A stretch of 64,000 bases of DNA from Anaerolineales bacterium. Its GTDB lineage: Bacteria > Chloroflexota > Anaerolineae > 4572-78 > J111. The notes below the pieces were generated by a model that saw only the letters and a program-made list of their open reading frames with translations, was not told the DNA's origin and did not search any database. This document shows, piece by piece, positions 7,390-15,779 of the stretch. The translations under genes and the position numbers were made by a program. The number at the start of each line of letters is the position of its first letter. Within the stretch, counting starts at the first letter, position 1. The stretch spans positions 26,522 to 90,521 of the forward strand of contig JACKAU010000023.1 in assembly GCA_020634855.1 (NCBI GenBank), written 5' to 3'.

Positions 7390-7791
7390 CTACCAATCAT
7401 CGTCGCTGTCCCACTCGGCTTCGCTTAGGCCATAAACCCCGGCTTTGAGAACCTTGAGGGAAAGCAGCGCACACTTCAAGCGCGTGGGGCCAATCTGAAT
7501 ACCCAGGGCTTCCAGAATTTCTTCTTTGCCCACCGCTTTAGCTTCCTCAACGGTTTTACCCTTGATCATCTCCGTCAGCATGCTGGCGCTAGCCTGGCTA
7601 ATAGCGCAGCCTCGCCCTTTGAAGGCCACCTCGTCGATAACGTTGTCTTCATTCACATGCAAATCAATCTGAATGACATCTCCACAAAGCGGATTGTTTT
7701 CCTGATGACTGTGGGTCGCGCCGTCCAGCGTACCCGCATTGCGTGGGTTGCGGTAGTGATCAAGAATGTTTTCTCGGTAAAAATCATCCAT
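7390..7791 (-). CDS. sufU: SufU Fe-S scaffold / zinc-dependent sulfurtransferase
   Basis: A 133-residue IscU-fold protein of the SufU type, which takes persulfide sulfur from SufS and passes it to SufBCD. The three conserved cysteines are C36 ('NPLCGD', with D38), C62 ('GRGCAISQAS') and C107 ('RLKCALL'). The segment around 75-105 carries the SufU-type insertion between the second and third Cys that separates SufU from IscU. Length is slightly short of the usual ~145. It lies 48 bp after sufS, its expected partner. Confidence 0.92.
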   Translation of the reverse strand: MDDFYRENILDHYRNPRNAGTLDGATHSHQENNPLCGDVIQIDLHVNEDNVIDEVAFKGRGCAISQASASMLTEMIKGKTVEEAKAVGKEEILEALGIQIGPTRLKCALLSLKVLKAGVYGLSEAEWDSDDDW

Positions 7792-7839
7792 ATCGCCCTA
7801 ACCTGTGACCTAAATCCTGACTAACTAACTTTATACAAC

Positions 7840-9063
7840 CTAAGCCAGTAAGTTGAGGCATTTCTCTAAGCCACTTACCAGCCGATCCACATCGGCGGGG
7901 ATATTGTACACATAAAAACTGGCCCGTGTCGTAGCGGGCAAACCGAATTTGTCGTGCAGCGGCATGGCGCAATGATGCCCGGCCCGCACGGCAACGCCTT
8001 CGCTGTCTAAAATAGCCGCAACATCGTGAGGATGGATGTGACCCAACGAAAACGCAATTGAACCACCCCGATTATCGGGTGTTTGCGGGCCGAAAATACG
8101 CAATCCCTCCACATTATGGAGTTGTTCCAGAGTATAGGTCACCAGTTCGATTTCATGCTGACGAACGTTAGCCATGCCTAGCTCATTCAGATAATCGACC
8201 GCATAGCCCAGGCCGATAGCTTCGGCGATCGCGGGCGTGCCGGCTTCAAATTTCCACGGCGGGTCGTTCCAGACCGCCCCTTCAAGCGTAACCTGCTTAA
8301 TCATATCACCGCCGGTCATAAAGGGCGGCATATCGGCCAAAAGCTCCTGCCGCGCCCACAAAATCCCGATGCCGGTCGGCCCCAACATCTTATGACCGGA
8401 AAAGGCCAAAAAATCACACTTAAGCGCCTGGACATCAATCGGCAAATGCGGCACCGATTGAGCGCCGTCGAGCAATACTAACGCGCCCACGGCATGGGCC
8501 TTCTCGATGATGTCATCAACCGGCGGAATCGTACCGAGTACGTTACTCATGTGCGTCACCGCCACCAGTTTGACTTGGGGCGACAGCATCGCTTCAAAGG
8601 CGGCCATATCCAGGTAGCCTTGCTCGGTGACCGGAATGTATTTGACCACGGCCCCGGTTCTGGCCGCAAGCTGCTGCCAAGGGATGAGGTTGGCGTGGTG
8701 TTCCATCTCAGTGGTGATGATAACATCGCCGGCTTTGAGATGGGCCTGGCCCCATGTATAGGCCACCAGATTAATGCTTTCGGTGGCGTTCCGGGTATAA
8801 ATAACTTCGCGCCAATGGTTGGCATTGATGAACCGGCCTATTTTTTTGCGGGCCTGTTCATACGCCTCTGAGGCTTGTTCACTAATTTGGTAGATACCCC
8901 GGTGGACGTTGGCGTTGTACTCACGGTAGTACGTATCCATCGCTTCAATCACGGCCGTCGGCTTTTGCGAACTGGCCGTGCTGTCGAGATAGGTCAGCGA
9001 TTTGCCGTTGCTGTGTTGATTAAGGATGGGAAAATCCTTAATCACTTTTGCTACATCAAACAT
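7840..9063 (-). CDS. sufS: SufS cysteine desulfurase
   Basis: A group II (SufS/CsdB) cysteine desulfurase, 407 residues from the ATG at 9063, which turns cysteine into alanine and an enzyme-bound persulfide. The PLP lysine is in 'SGHKMLGPTGIG', the PLP ring His in 'ATEMEHHANLIPW'-like context ('TTEMEHHANLIPWQ'), and the catalytic Cys in 'RAGHHCAMPLH'. The frame is open further upstream to 9114, but only the ATG at 9063 has a well-placed GGAG (8 nt), and the protein then begins at the usual 'FDVAKVIKDFPIL'. The gap to sufD is 328 bp and holds a hairpin and a possible internal promoter. Confidence 0.93.
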   Translation of the reverse strand: MFDVAKVIKDFPILNQHSNGKSLTYLDSTASSQKPTAVIEAMDTYYREYNANVHRGIYQISEQASEAYEQARKKIGRFINANHWREVIYTRNATESINLVAYTWGQAHLKAGDVIITTEMEHHANLIPWQQLAARTGAVVKYIPVTEQGYLDMAAFEAMLSPQVKLVAVTHMSNVLGTIPPVDDIIEKAHAVGALVLLDGAQSVPHLPIDVQALKCDFLAFSGHKMLGPTGIGILWARQELLADMPPFMTGGDMIKQVTLEGAVWNDPPWKFEAGTPAIAEAIGLGYAVDYLNELGMANVRQHEIELVTYTLEQLHNVEGLRIFGPQTPDNRGGSIAFSLGHIHPHDVAAILDSEGVAVRAGHHCAMPLHDKFGLPATTRASFYVYNIPADVDRLVSGLEKCLNLLA

Positions 9064-9183
9064 GGCTTCAACTCCATTGACATTAGAGGAACTACCCACT
9101 ATTACTAACGACAAGACCGTTTGGCCCGGATGACATCGCTGCTCACTATTCGCGCCCTCTATGCTTTGAGCCAGGTTAAGGGC

Positions 9184-9212
9184 ATTATAGACGATGGCTC
9201 CTATTTCAGCAA
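9184..9212 (-). promoter_or_regulatory. Possible internal promoter for sufS-sufU
   Basis: On the minus strand TTGCTG (9207-9212), a 17-nt spacer and a perfect TATAAT (9184-9189) lie about 120 bp before the sufS start. It may give sufSU expression independent of sufBCD. The -35 is weak. Confidence 0.4.
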
Positions 9213-9318
9213 AGGCACTTTACTGATGGACTGTAACTTACTAGCCCCTATTTAAAAGCTTTCCTACCAAAAAACCGGGCAATACAAGTTCAACGTTTAT
9301 AATTGGCCCCATTAGAAC

Positions 9319-9342
9319 AGAGACGACCCGGAGGTCGTCTCT
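9319..9342 (-). other. Stable UCCG-tetraloop hairpin in the suf transcript
   Basis: A perfect 10-bp stem AGAGACGACC/GGTCGTCTCT closes a 4-nt loop. On the minus (transcribed) strand the loop is TCCG, a UNCG-type tetraloop. It sits 50 bp past the sufD stop with no T-run after it, which suggests RNA processing or 3'-end protection of sufCBD rather than strong termination. Confidence 0.7.
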
Positions 9343-9391
9343 AAGCAAAATGGCAATGGGTATACCGGACGGCCCCGGCGACCTCGATCAA

Positions 9392-10756
9392 TCAATCGCC
9401 GATTTTAGCCGATACAGCCTGAGACAGCTTTTCTTTCACCCGTTTGTTGTACATGCGGTCGAACACTTTATAAAAGAACCCTTCGACCACCATCCGAACG
9501 GCGGTGTTGCGCGGAATACCGCGACTCATCAGGTAGAAGACGTACTCTTCGACAATCTTGCCGATGGTGGCCCCGTGCGAAGCGCGCACATCGTTAGCGT
9601 CAATTTCAAGGCTGGGAATCGAATCCGCTCGGGCGGTATCATCTAGCAACAGGTTTTCGTTCTTCAGGTAAGAGTTGGTTTGCTGACCGGTGGGATCGAT
9701 TTTGATCAACCCGGTAAAGACGCTGCGACTGCTGTCTTTGAGCGCCCCGTGCAGCAGCAAGTCGCCGTTGGTGTAGAGTCCGGTATGGCGAATAAGGCAG
9801 TCGGTATCGAGGTGCTGCTTGCCTTCCAGGAAATAGACCCCGTTGAACTCCATGCTGGCCCCATTGCCGGGCAGCAGGCTGTCAAAATAGGTCTTGGTCA
9901 GGCGACCGCCAAGCTGGCCGGTTTCCCAGATGACATTGCTGTCATTTTGACCCACCGAGCGCTTAACGTTGAAGTTGTAAACGTCCTCACCCCAGCGCTG
10001 TACCTCGACATAGCGAATCTTCGAATCGGCATTAGCGTAAATTTCAACCACGCCGACATTGAGACCCTGACCATGTTCGCTCAAAGAGATCTCCTCTTCA
10101 ATGATGGTCGCGCTTGAAGATTGGTCGCCCACAATTAAGGTGCGCGGCAGAGAAACACTGCCGGGGCCATCCAGCACGTAGGCGACCTGGAACGGCTCTT
10201 CGACCTCAACCCCTTTGGGCAGGTAAAGAAAAACACCGGCCTGCCACAAAGCGCTGCTCAAGGCGGCAAACTTGCTGTTTGAAGGCGGCACCGCTTCCGA
10301 AGCCAAATATTGCTGAATCAACTCCGGATGCTCGGCCACTGCTGTTGAGAGATCGGTGAAGATGACGCCTTCGCCGGCCACGGCCTCGCTGATTTCCAGG
10401 TAGACGACCTGATTGTTAGCAATCACCAATCGGCCGGAGGCCGGGTAGTCGCCTTCCAGAGCGCTTTGGACGGCTTCCGGTAGATCGGCCAACGCTTGGG
10501 TAGCCTTAACGGACGATGAACCGTTCAATGCGAATTTGTTCCACTTAACCTTCTTGATATTCGTACGCCGCCAAGCCTCGTCAGATGTGGTCGGCATGGG
10601 GGTTTCCTCAAAGACAGTCCAGGCGGTTTGCCGCATGGATTTGAGCCAGTCCGGTTCATTTAATCGGGCCGACAGCGTCTCGACGTCCGCGCGTGAGAAT
10701 ACTCCGGCGTCGAGGAGGGCATCTTTTTGTTTGGTGTTGGTAAGTGCGACTGACAT
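9392..10756 (-). CDS. sufD: SufD, Fe-S cluster assembly scaffold subunit
   Basis: A 454-residue SufBD-family protein that joins SufB and SufC in the scaffold complex that builds Fe-S clusters. The right-handed beta-helix core runs from about 150 to 370, and the C-terminal helical SufC-binding part holds the family motif 'DVRASHGATIG' followed by 'YLMSRGIPRNTAVRMVVEGFF'. It is shorter and more divergent than SufB and follows it in the operon after a single base, which fits SufD. Translational coupling is likely as the ribosome site is weak. Confidence 0.92.
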   Translation of the reverse strand: MSVALTNTKQKDALLDAGVFSRADVETLSARLNEPDWLKSMRQTAWTVFEETPMPTTSDEAWRRTNIKKVKWNKFALNGSSSVKATQALADLPEAVQSALEGDYPASGRLVIANNQVVYLEISEAVAGEGVIFTDLSTAVAEHPELIQQYLASEAVPPSNSKFAALSSALWQAGVFLYLPKGVEVEEPFQVAYVLDGPGSVSLPRTLIVGDQSSSATIIEEEISLSEHGQGLNVGVVEIYANADSKIRYVEVQRWGEDVYNFNVKRSVGQNDSNVIWETGQLGGRLTKTYFDSLLPGNGASMEFNGVYFLEGKQHLDTDCLIRHTGLYTNGDLLLHGALKDSSRSVFTGLIKIDPTGQQTNSYLKNENLLLDDTARADSIPSLEIDANDVRASHGATIGKIVEEYVFYLMSRGIPRNTAVRMVVEGFFYKVFDRMYNKRVKEKLSQAVSAKIGD

Positions 10757-10757
10757 C

Positions 10758-12170
10758 TTATCCGACAGATCCTTCCATTTCCATTTCGATCAGTCGATTC
10801 ATCTCCAGCGCGTACTCCATCGGCAGTTCCTTGACAATCGGCTCGATGAAGCCGCTGACAATCATGTTGGAGGCGGTATCTTCTTCAATGCCGCGACTCA
10901 TCAGGTAGAATAACTGCTCTTCCGAAACTTTCGAGACGCTGGCCTCGTGGCCGATGCTGACGTTGCTGTTTTCAATTTCGATGTAGGGGAACGTATCGGA
11001 CGCCGATTCGTCATCCAAGATCAGCGCGTCGCACAAAACGTTGCTTTTGCTGTTGGTGGCGTCGGGGGCGACTTTAATCAAGCCGCGATAGGTTGTCCGA
11101 CCGCCGCCCTTGCTGATCGATTTGCTGGTGATAACCGAACTGGTGTTGGGCGCGGCGTGAACAATTTTACCGCCGGCGTCTTGAACCTGCCCTTTACCGG
11201 CAAAAGCAATCGACAGGACTTCGCCGTGAGCGCCGTCTTCCATCAGCCAGACCGCCGGGTATTTCATGGTCAATTTCGACCCCAGGTTGCCGTCCACCCA
11301 TTCCATTGTCGCGTTTTTGTAAGCTTGGGCGCGTTTGGTCACCAAGTTGTAGACGTTGTGGCTCCAGTTCTGGATGGTGGAGTAACGGCAGCGGCCATTT
11401 TCTTTGACGATGATTTCGACCACGGCGCTGTGCAAGCTGTCGGTCGAGTAAGTGGGCGCGGTGCAACCCTCAACGTAGTGAACGTAAGCGCCTTCGTCAA
11501 CGATGATTAACGTGCGCTCGAACTGGCCCATGTTTTGGGCGTTGATGCGGAAGTAGGCTTGCAGCGGCAGGTCGATGTGAACCCCTGGCGGGACATAAAT
11601 AAAACTGCCGCCTGACCAGACAGAGGTGTTGAGCGCGGCGAATTTGTTATCTTCGGGTGGAATGACCGTACCGAAATACTCTTTCACAATTTCGGGGTGC
11701 TCCCGCAAACTGGCATCCATATCAAGGAAGAGGACACCTTTCGCTTCCAAATCCTTGATGATGCTGTGGTAGATCACTTCCGACTCATACTGAGCGCCCA
11801 CGCCGGCCAAAAACTTCTGCTCGGCTTCGGGAATACCGAGGCGGTCGAACGTATTTTTGATATCCTCAGGCACATCATCCCACGACTCAAACGCTTTATC
11901 GGCGCCGACGGGCTTGATGTAGTAGTAAATATCATCAAAGTTAATCGTATTCAGCATGCCCTGACCACCCCATTGAGGCATCGGGCGTTCCATGAAATGT
12001 TTGTAACCACGCAGCCGGAAATCAGTCATCCAGCCAGGTTCGTTTTTCATTTCGGAAATTTGCTTAACGATGCGTTCGCTTAAACCTTTTTCGGCTTTGA
12101 AGGCATAATTTTCGGGGACGCTAAATCCATATTTATAATCATCAAGATTGACATCAACTGTTGCCGCCAT
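10758..12170 (-). CDS. sufB: SufB, Fe-S cluster assembly scaffold subunit
   Basis: A 470-residue SufB, the main scaffold on which SufBCD assembles Fe-S clusters. Typical SufB blocks are 'NEPGWMTDFRLRGYKHF' near 42-58, 'VWSGGSFIYVPPGVHIDLPLQ' in the middle, 'VEGCTAPTYS' with a conserved Cys, and 'SVGHEA'-like 'NVSIGHEASVSKV' before the C-terminal helices. Its start overlaps the sufC stop by one base (TAATG), so translation is coupled. Length matches the family. Confidence 0.95.
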   Translation of the reverse strand: MAATVDVNLDDYKYGFSVPENYAFKAEKGLSERIVKQISEMKNEPGWMTDFRLRGYKHFMERPMPQWGGQGMLNTINFDDIYYYIKPVGADKAFESWDDVPEDIKNTFDRLGIPEAEQKFLAGVGAQYESEVIYHSIIKDLEAKGVLFLDMDASLREHPEIVKEYFGTVIPPEDNKFAALNTSVWSGGSFIYVPPGVHIDLPLQAYFRINAQNMGQFERTLIIVDEGAYVHYVEGCTAPTYSTDSLHSAVVEIIVKENGRCRYSTIQNWSHNVYNLVTKRAQAYKNATMEWVDGNLGSKLTMKYPAVWLMEDGAHGEVLSIAFAGKGQVQDAGGKIVHAAPNTSSVITSKSISKGGGRTTYRGLIKVAPDATNSKSNVLCDALILDDESASDTFPYIEIENSNVSIGHEASVSKVSEEQLFYLMSRGIEEDTASNMIVSGFIEPIVKELPMEYALEMNRLIEMEMEGSVG

Positions 12171-12961
12171 TAATTTCCTCCATTTCCGTTCTGTGGGATA
12201 CTTTTCAGAATATTATCATAACCCTCGTCTTCGAGGCGCAAGGCGAGTTCCGGACCACCCGACAAAATGATTTGGCCATTATACATAATGTGAACATAGT
12301 CGGGCTTGATGTAATCTAAAATTCGTTGATAGTGGGTGATAACAATAAAGGCGCGCTCCGGGCTTAACATGGAGTTGACCCCTTCGGAGACAATTTTCAA
12401 TGCGTCGATATCGAGACCAGAGTCGGTTTCGTCCAGAATCGCTACTTTGGGTTCAAGCAGGGTCATCTGTAAAATTTCGGCGCGCTTTTTCTCACCGCCG
12501 GAGAACCCTTCATTTAAGTAACGGCGAGCGAAACTTTTGTCCATTTTGAGCAAATCCATTTTTTCCAGCAGTTTCTTACGAAACTCGGCGATGGGAATAG
12601 GCTTTTTCTTGCCATCTTCGCCCTCTTCACCTTTAACCGCGTTGTAAGAGGTACGAAGGAAGTTAGCCATACTGATACCGGGAATAGCCGTTGGATATTG
12701 GAAGCACAAAAAGAGACCCATTTGCGCCCGCTCATCAGGCGATAGCTCCAACAGGTTAACCCCATCCATCCAAACTTCGCCGCCTTCAACCTCATAGGCC
12801 GGGTGACCGGCCAACGCATAGGCCGTAGTACTCTTGCCGGAGCCGTTTGGCCCCATAATGGCATGCACTTCACCGGGTTTGACCTCAAGGTTAAGACCCT
12901 TCAAAATGAGTTTGTCATCAATACTCACTTGCAAATCTTTGATAGAAAGAGACGTACTCAT
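12170..12961 (-). CDS. sufC: SufC, ABC-type ATPase of Fe-S assembly
   Basis: A 263-residue soluble ABC ATPase that powers SufBCD. Walker A 'GPNGSGKST' is near 38-46, the signature 'FSGGEKKRAEIL' is the SufC form, and Walker B plus catalytic Glu read 'VAILDETDSGLDID'. The long 'EEGEDGKKKPI' insertion before the signature is acidic/basic and slightly unusual. It is the first gene of the operon, behind a strong promoter with the putative SufR site. Confidence 0.95.
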   Translation of the reverse strand: MSTSLSIKDLQVSIDDKLILKGLNLEVKPGEVHAIMGPNGSGKSTTAYALAGHPAYEVEGGEVWMDGVNLLELSPDERAQMGLFLCFQYPTAIPGISMANFLRTSYNAVKGEEGEDGKKKPIPIAEFRKKLLEKMDLLKMDKSFARRYLNEGFSGGEKKRAEILQMTLLEPKVAILDETDSGLDIDALKIVSEGVNSMLSPERAFIVITHYQRILDYIKPDYVHIMYNGQIILSGGPELALRLEDEGYDNILKSIPQNGNGGN

Positions 12962-13059
12962 ATTGTTCTATTACACTCCTAAACTTTATTTGTTGTCGTC
13001 AAATAACGTCATCCAATGTGGCCGGGATCACGTCGAGATAGTTTTCAGAAATCGATGGT

Positions 13060-13088
13060 ATTCTAACATGGCGAAAAGACTTTGTCAA
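13060..13088 (-). promoter_or_regulatory. suf operon promoter
   Basis: On the minus strand a perfect -35 TTGACA (13083-13088), a 17-nt spacer and TAGAAT (13060-13065). It lies about 100 bp before sufC. The -35 box is partly covered by the palindrome at 13087-13098. Confidence 0.75.
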
Positions 13089-13099
13089 CTAATTAGTTA
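13086..13099. promoter_or_regulatory. Putative SufR operator
   Basis: The 12-bp perfect palindrome AACTAATTAGTT (13087-13098), read with flanks, is CAAC-N6-GTTA, one base from the cyanobacterial SufR box CAAC-N6-GTTG. It touches the -35 of the suf promoter and lies 8 bp before the -35 of the sufR promoter, well placed to repress suf and to autoregulate sufR. Confidence 0.6.
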
Positions 13100-13106
13100 T
13101 TAAATA

Positions 13107-13135
13107 TTGCAAAGTTAGATTATTTATGTTATACT
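13107..13135 (+). promoter_or_regulatory. sufR promoter
   Basis: TTGCAA (13107-13112), a 17-nt spacer and TATACT (13130-13135) point towards sufR, leaving a leader of about 140 nt. The element is back-to-back with the suf operon promoter. Confidence 0.65.
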
Positions 13136-13284
13136 CTCCCGTGCAGTAGAAGGTCATTTCATCTGTATGCTATTTGAATCCTTAAGACCGAAACTCAAAT
13201 AAGAGGGGGATTAAATCGGGTAACGGATCAAAGAGGACGTTATTTGATTTCTATCCTAAATTAGTTGTTGGGAGTATTGGCTAA

Positions 13285-13944
13285 ATGATGAATCGAGAAG
13301 GCAGCCCTTTAATACACAAACACATGCCCACGACCAGCCGCCGCATTCTAACGCTGCTCAAGCAAGAAGGGTCTCTCACTGCTGATGAACTGGCTCGCTA
13401 TCTGGGCATTAGTTCGGTCGCGGTACGGCGACACCTAACCAAACTTGAAACTGATCAGCTAGTCACCTACGAGGAGATTCAGCGCGGTATGGGCCGGCCC
13501 AGCTTTGTCTATCGTCTAGGCGAAGCCGCCTCTAGCTTTTTTCCCCGGCGCTATGAAGAGTTGGCCTCAGATGTCATCGAAACCGTCCAAAACTTGTACG
13601 GCAAAGAGGCCGTTAGCGCGATTTTTGAAAAGCGTTCGGAGAATATCATTGGTGAGTATCGCAGCCTGGTCAACGGGCACACGCTCGATAAGCGCTTAGA
13701 CCAGTTAACCAAGCTGCGCGAGGCCGATGGTTATATGTCAAGTTGGGAAGCCGGACAGAACGGCGTTTTTATCCTCCGAGAGTCAAATTGTCCGATCATT
13801 CACGTCGCCGAAGAATGCGGCACGGTCTGCGAATGCGATCAGGTTATCCTGGAACAAGTTCTCAAGGCCGAGGTCAAGCGCAAGCACCATTTAATTCATG
13901 GTGACGGCGCCTGCGAGTATGAAGTTCGGCCGAAGGATGAATAA
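13285..13944 (+). CDS. sufR: SufR-like Fe-S-sensing transcriptional repressor
   Basis: A 219-residue regulator with an N-terminal winged helix (about 18-75; 'LTADELARYLGISSVAVRRHL' is the HTH core) and a C-terminal part with five cysteines: C169, C178, C182, C184 and C210. Cyanobacterial and actinobacterial SufR bind an Fe-S cluster through C-terminal cysteines and repress suf when clusters are plentiful. It is divergent from sufC across a gap holding two promoters and a near-consensus SufR site. The start could also be Met14 (13324); the upstream one has GGGAG about 10 nt before it. The Cys spacing is tighter than in Synechocystis SufR. Confidence 0.85.
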   Translation: MMNREGSPLIHKHMPTTSRRILTLLKQEGSLTADELARYLGISSVAVRRHLTKLETDQLVTYEEIQRGMGRPSFVYRLGEAASSFFPRRYEELASDVIETVQNLYGKEAVSAIFEKRSENIIGEYRSLVNGHTLDKRLDQLTKLREADGYMSSWEAGQNGVFILRESNCPIIHVAEECGTVCECDQVILEQVLKAEVKRKHHLIHGDGACEYEVRPKDE

Positions 13945-14037
13945 CTCTATCGCTCCCCTGCGTTAAACAAAAAATTTGCATTTCAGCCTCTATTGCATTT
14001 TAATTCACCTTGAAAATCAATCATTAGGAGCGAAGCT

Positions 14038-15132
14038 GTGGCAGATGTAACCCAAGCTCAAGTTTTAGAAGCACTCAGTCAGGTGCGTGAGCCGCAACAG
14101 AACCAAGATATTGTATCCCTCAATCTGGTTAAAGATATTGAAATTAAGGGATCCGCTGTTAACCTGACCATCACCTTAAACCGAACCATTGCCTCATTCA
14201 AAAACCAAATTAAAACCACCGCGGAAAAAGCAGTGTCGGCGCTGCCCGGTGTCAACGTGGTTAATGTTAAAATCGACTCGCCGGTAACCGGCGACCCGCG
14301 TTTGATGAGCCGAGCCGATCTAGGCGTACGCAACGCCGTTGCCGTGGCCTCCGGTAAAGGCGGGGTCGGCAAAAGCACAATGGCTACCAATCTAGCGATC
14401 AGCCTGGCCCTCGACGGCGCTCAGGTCGGGTTGCTGGATGTCGATGTCTACGGCCCCAACGTGCCGATTATGATGGGCGTCAGTGACCGGCCTCAGGGCC
14501 GCAATAACAAGATTTTGCCCCTCGAAAGCTATGGGGTTAAATTGATGAGTATGGGCTTTCTAGTCGATCCCAACCAAGCCATTATCTGGCGCGGCCCCAT
14601 GCTGCACAATGCCATCCGCCAATTCATTGAGGATGTCGAGTGGGGCGAACTCGACTATCTGGTCATCGATTTGCCGCCGGGCACGGGCGATGCCAGCTTG
14701 AGCCTGGCCCAAAGTCTGGGGTTGACCGGAGCGGTCATCATCACCACCCCCCAACGCGTTGCTCTGAGCGATGTCATCCGCAGTGTGTCGATGTTCGAAC
14801 AGCTTAACGTGCCTATCTTTGGCGTTGTTGAAAATATGAGCTACTTTGTCGCGCCCGATACGGGCCAGCGCTACGACATCTTCGGACACGGCGGCGGCGC
14901 CCAAATGGCCAAAGAAGTTAACGCCGATTTTCTCGGCGAAGTCCCGCTTGAACCAAACGTTCGATCCGGCGGCGACGAAGGTGAGCCGATTGTGGTGCGC
15001 GACCCGGCGTCGGTGGCGGCGCAAGCCATCCGCGACATTGCCCGTAAAGTGGCAGATGCCGTGGAAGCGGTAAATCTGGGCAAAAGCAGCGGTGGGCCGC
15101 AGTCGGATACGATTCTGTCGGTCGTTAATTGA
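14038..15132 (+). CDS. mrp: Mrp/ApbC-type Fe-S carrier ATPase with N-terminal DUF59
   Basis: A 364-residue P-loop ATPase of the Mrp/NBP35 family that carries and hands over Fe-S clusters. Residues 5-80 are a MIP18/DUF59 domain; the deviant Walker A 'GKGGVGKST' follows near 107-115, with 'DVDVYGPNVP' and 'DYLVIDLPPGTGD' as switch/Walker B. The two-cysteine cluster motif (CXXC) near the C-terminus of many Mrp proteins is not present, as in several bacterial forms. The start codon is GTG, with AGGAG 7 nt before it. It lies 93 bp behind sufR, probably in the same transcript, and a terminator follows. Confidence 0.92.
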   Translation: MADVTQAQVLEALSQVREPQQNQDIVSLNLVKDIEIKGSAVNLTITLNRTIASFKNQIKTTAEKAVSALPGVNVVNVKIDSPVTGDPRLMSRADLGVRNAVAVASGKGGVGKSTMATNLAISLALDGAQVGLLDVDVYGPNVPIMMGVSDRPQGRNNKILPLESYGVKLMSMGFLVDPNQAIIWRGPMLHNAIRQFIEDVEWGELDYLVIDLPPGTGDASLSLAQSLGLTGAVIITTPQRVALSDVIRSVSMFEQLNVPIFGVVENMSYFVAPDTGQRYDIFGHGGGAQMAKEVNADFLGEVPLEPNVRSGGDEGEPIVVRDPASVAAQAIRDIARKVADAVEAVNLGKSSGGPQSDTILSVVN

Positions 15133-15169
15133 TGGACGGATAGAATCAAATTAATCTATACATAAGGAA

Positions 15170-15201
15170 GGTAGAGTATTGATTTAAGCTCTACCTTTTT
15201 T
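15170..15201 (+). terminator. Rho-independent terminator after mrp
   Basis: GGTAGAG (15170-15176) pairs with CTCTACC (15189-15195) and six T follow. It closes the sufR-mrp unit. Confidence 0.9.
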
Positions 15202-15235
15202 GATTCAGTAGAGAGGGTGACGATGAAAATGTACC

Positions 15236-15288
15236 GGAGCGACAAAGCTTGCTTTGTCAAATACGATCAAAGCAAGCTTTGATGCTCC
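15236..15288. repeat. 21-bp imperfect inverted repeat
   Basis: Arms 15236-15256 and 15268-15288 are reverse complements with two mismatches, including a 14-bp perfect part built on CAAAGCTTGCTTTG. The loop is 11 nt. It lies between the mrp terminator and the DinB-like gene. Confidence 0.8.
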
Positions 15289-15308
15289 AATTCAAAAGGG
15301 GATCAACA

Positions 15309-15776
15309 ATGACGATATTTACCAGTGCTGAGTCGGTAATCCAATATATCGAAACCCGGCAAGCGGAGTTGATTCGATTATACCGGAGCGTACCGGTCAC
15401 GGCAGTCGAACAACGGGAGTTATCGAACGGCTGGTCGGTTAAGGATGTGTTGGGGCATTTGGCAGCGTGGGAACGATACTGCGCCGACTTATTGGCGCAA
15501 TCTCACGTTTCGAGCACGCCACTCCAAATAGAGGTCGATACCGACTCGATGAATCGAGACTTTTACGAAGAACGCGAGGAATGGAGTTGGGAAGAAATAG
15601 AGTACGATTTCAGAGCGGCTCACGCCGCATTATTACAAACCATCCGCAACTTACCGGAGGTCCGTCTTAAAGATAACGATATTCAAATATGGATTGCGGA
15701 GAATACCTGGGAACATTACGCCGAACATAGGGACGATATGGAGCAGTGGCACCGGCGGCATACACGTAATAAATGA
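15309..15776 (+). CDS. DinB/ClbS-like four-helix protein
   Basis: A 155-residue protein of the DinB/DfsB (ClbS-like) four-helix bundle group. The segments 'NGWSVKDVLGHLAAWERY' near 40-57 and 'ENTWEHYAEHRDDMEQW' near the C-terminus are typical of the ClbS/DfsB branch and carry His residues that could bind metal. ClbS itself protects DNA from colibactin; most relatives have no known role. I start at 15309, where GGGG lies 8 nt ahead, rather than at the in-frame start further upstream, which would run through the inverted repeat. Convergent with the anti-sigma gene, 3 bp apart. Confidence 0.75.
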   Translation: MTIFTSAESVIQYIETRQAELIRLYRSVPVTAVEQRELSNGWSVKDVLGHLAAWERYCADLLAQSHVSSTPLQIEVDTDSMNRDFYEEREEWSWEEIEYDFRAAHAALLQTIRNLPEVRLKDNDIQIWIAENTWEHYAEHRDDMEQWHRRHTRNK

Positions 15777-15779
15777 GGA

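Noticed and set aside
9064..9114. Longer SufS N-terminus
   Set aside because: The extra 17 residues do not match the family and the ATG at 9063 has a well-spaced GGAG.
10947..11510. Plus-strand 187-codon frame over sufB
   Set aside because: Antisense shadow of sufB.
15249..15308. N-terminal extension of the DinB-like protein
   Set aside because: The in-frame start lies inside an inverted repeat and has no ribosome site; the ATG at 15309 has one.
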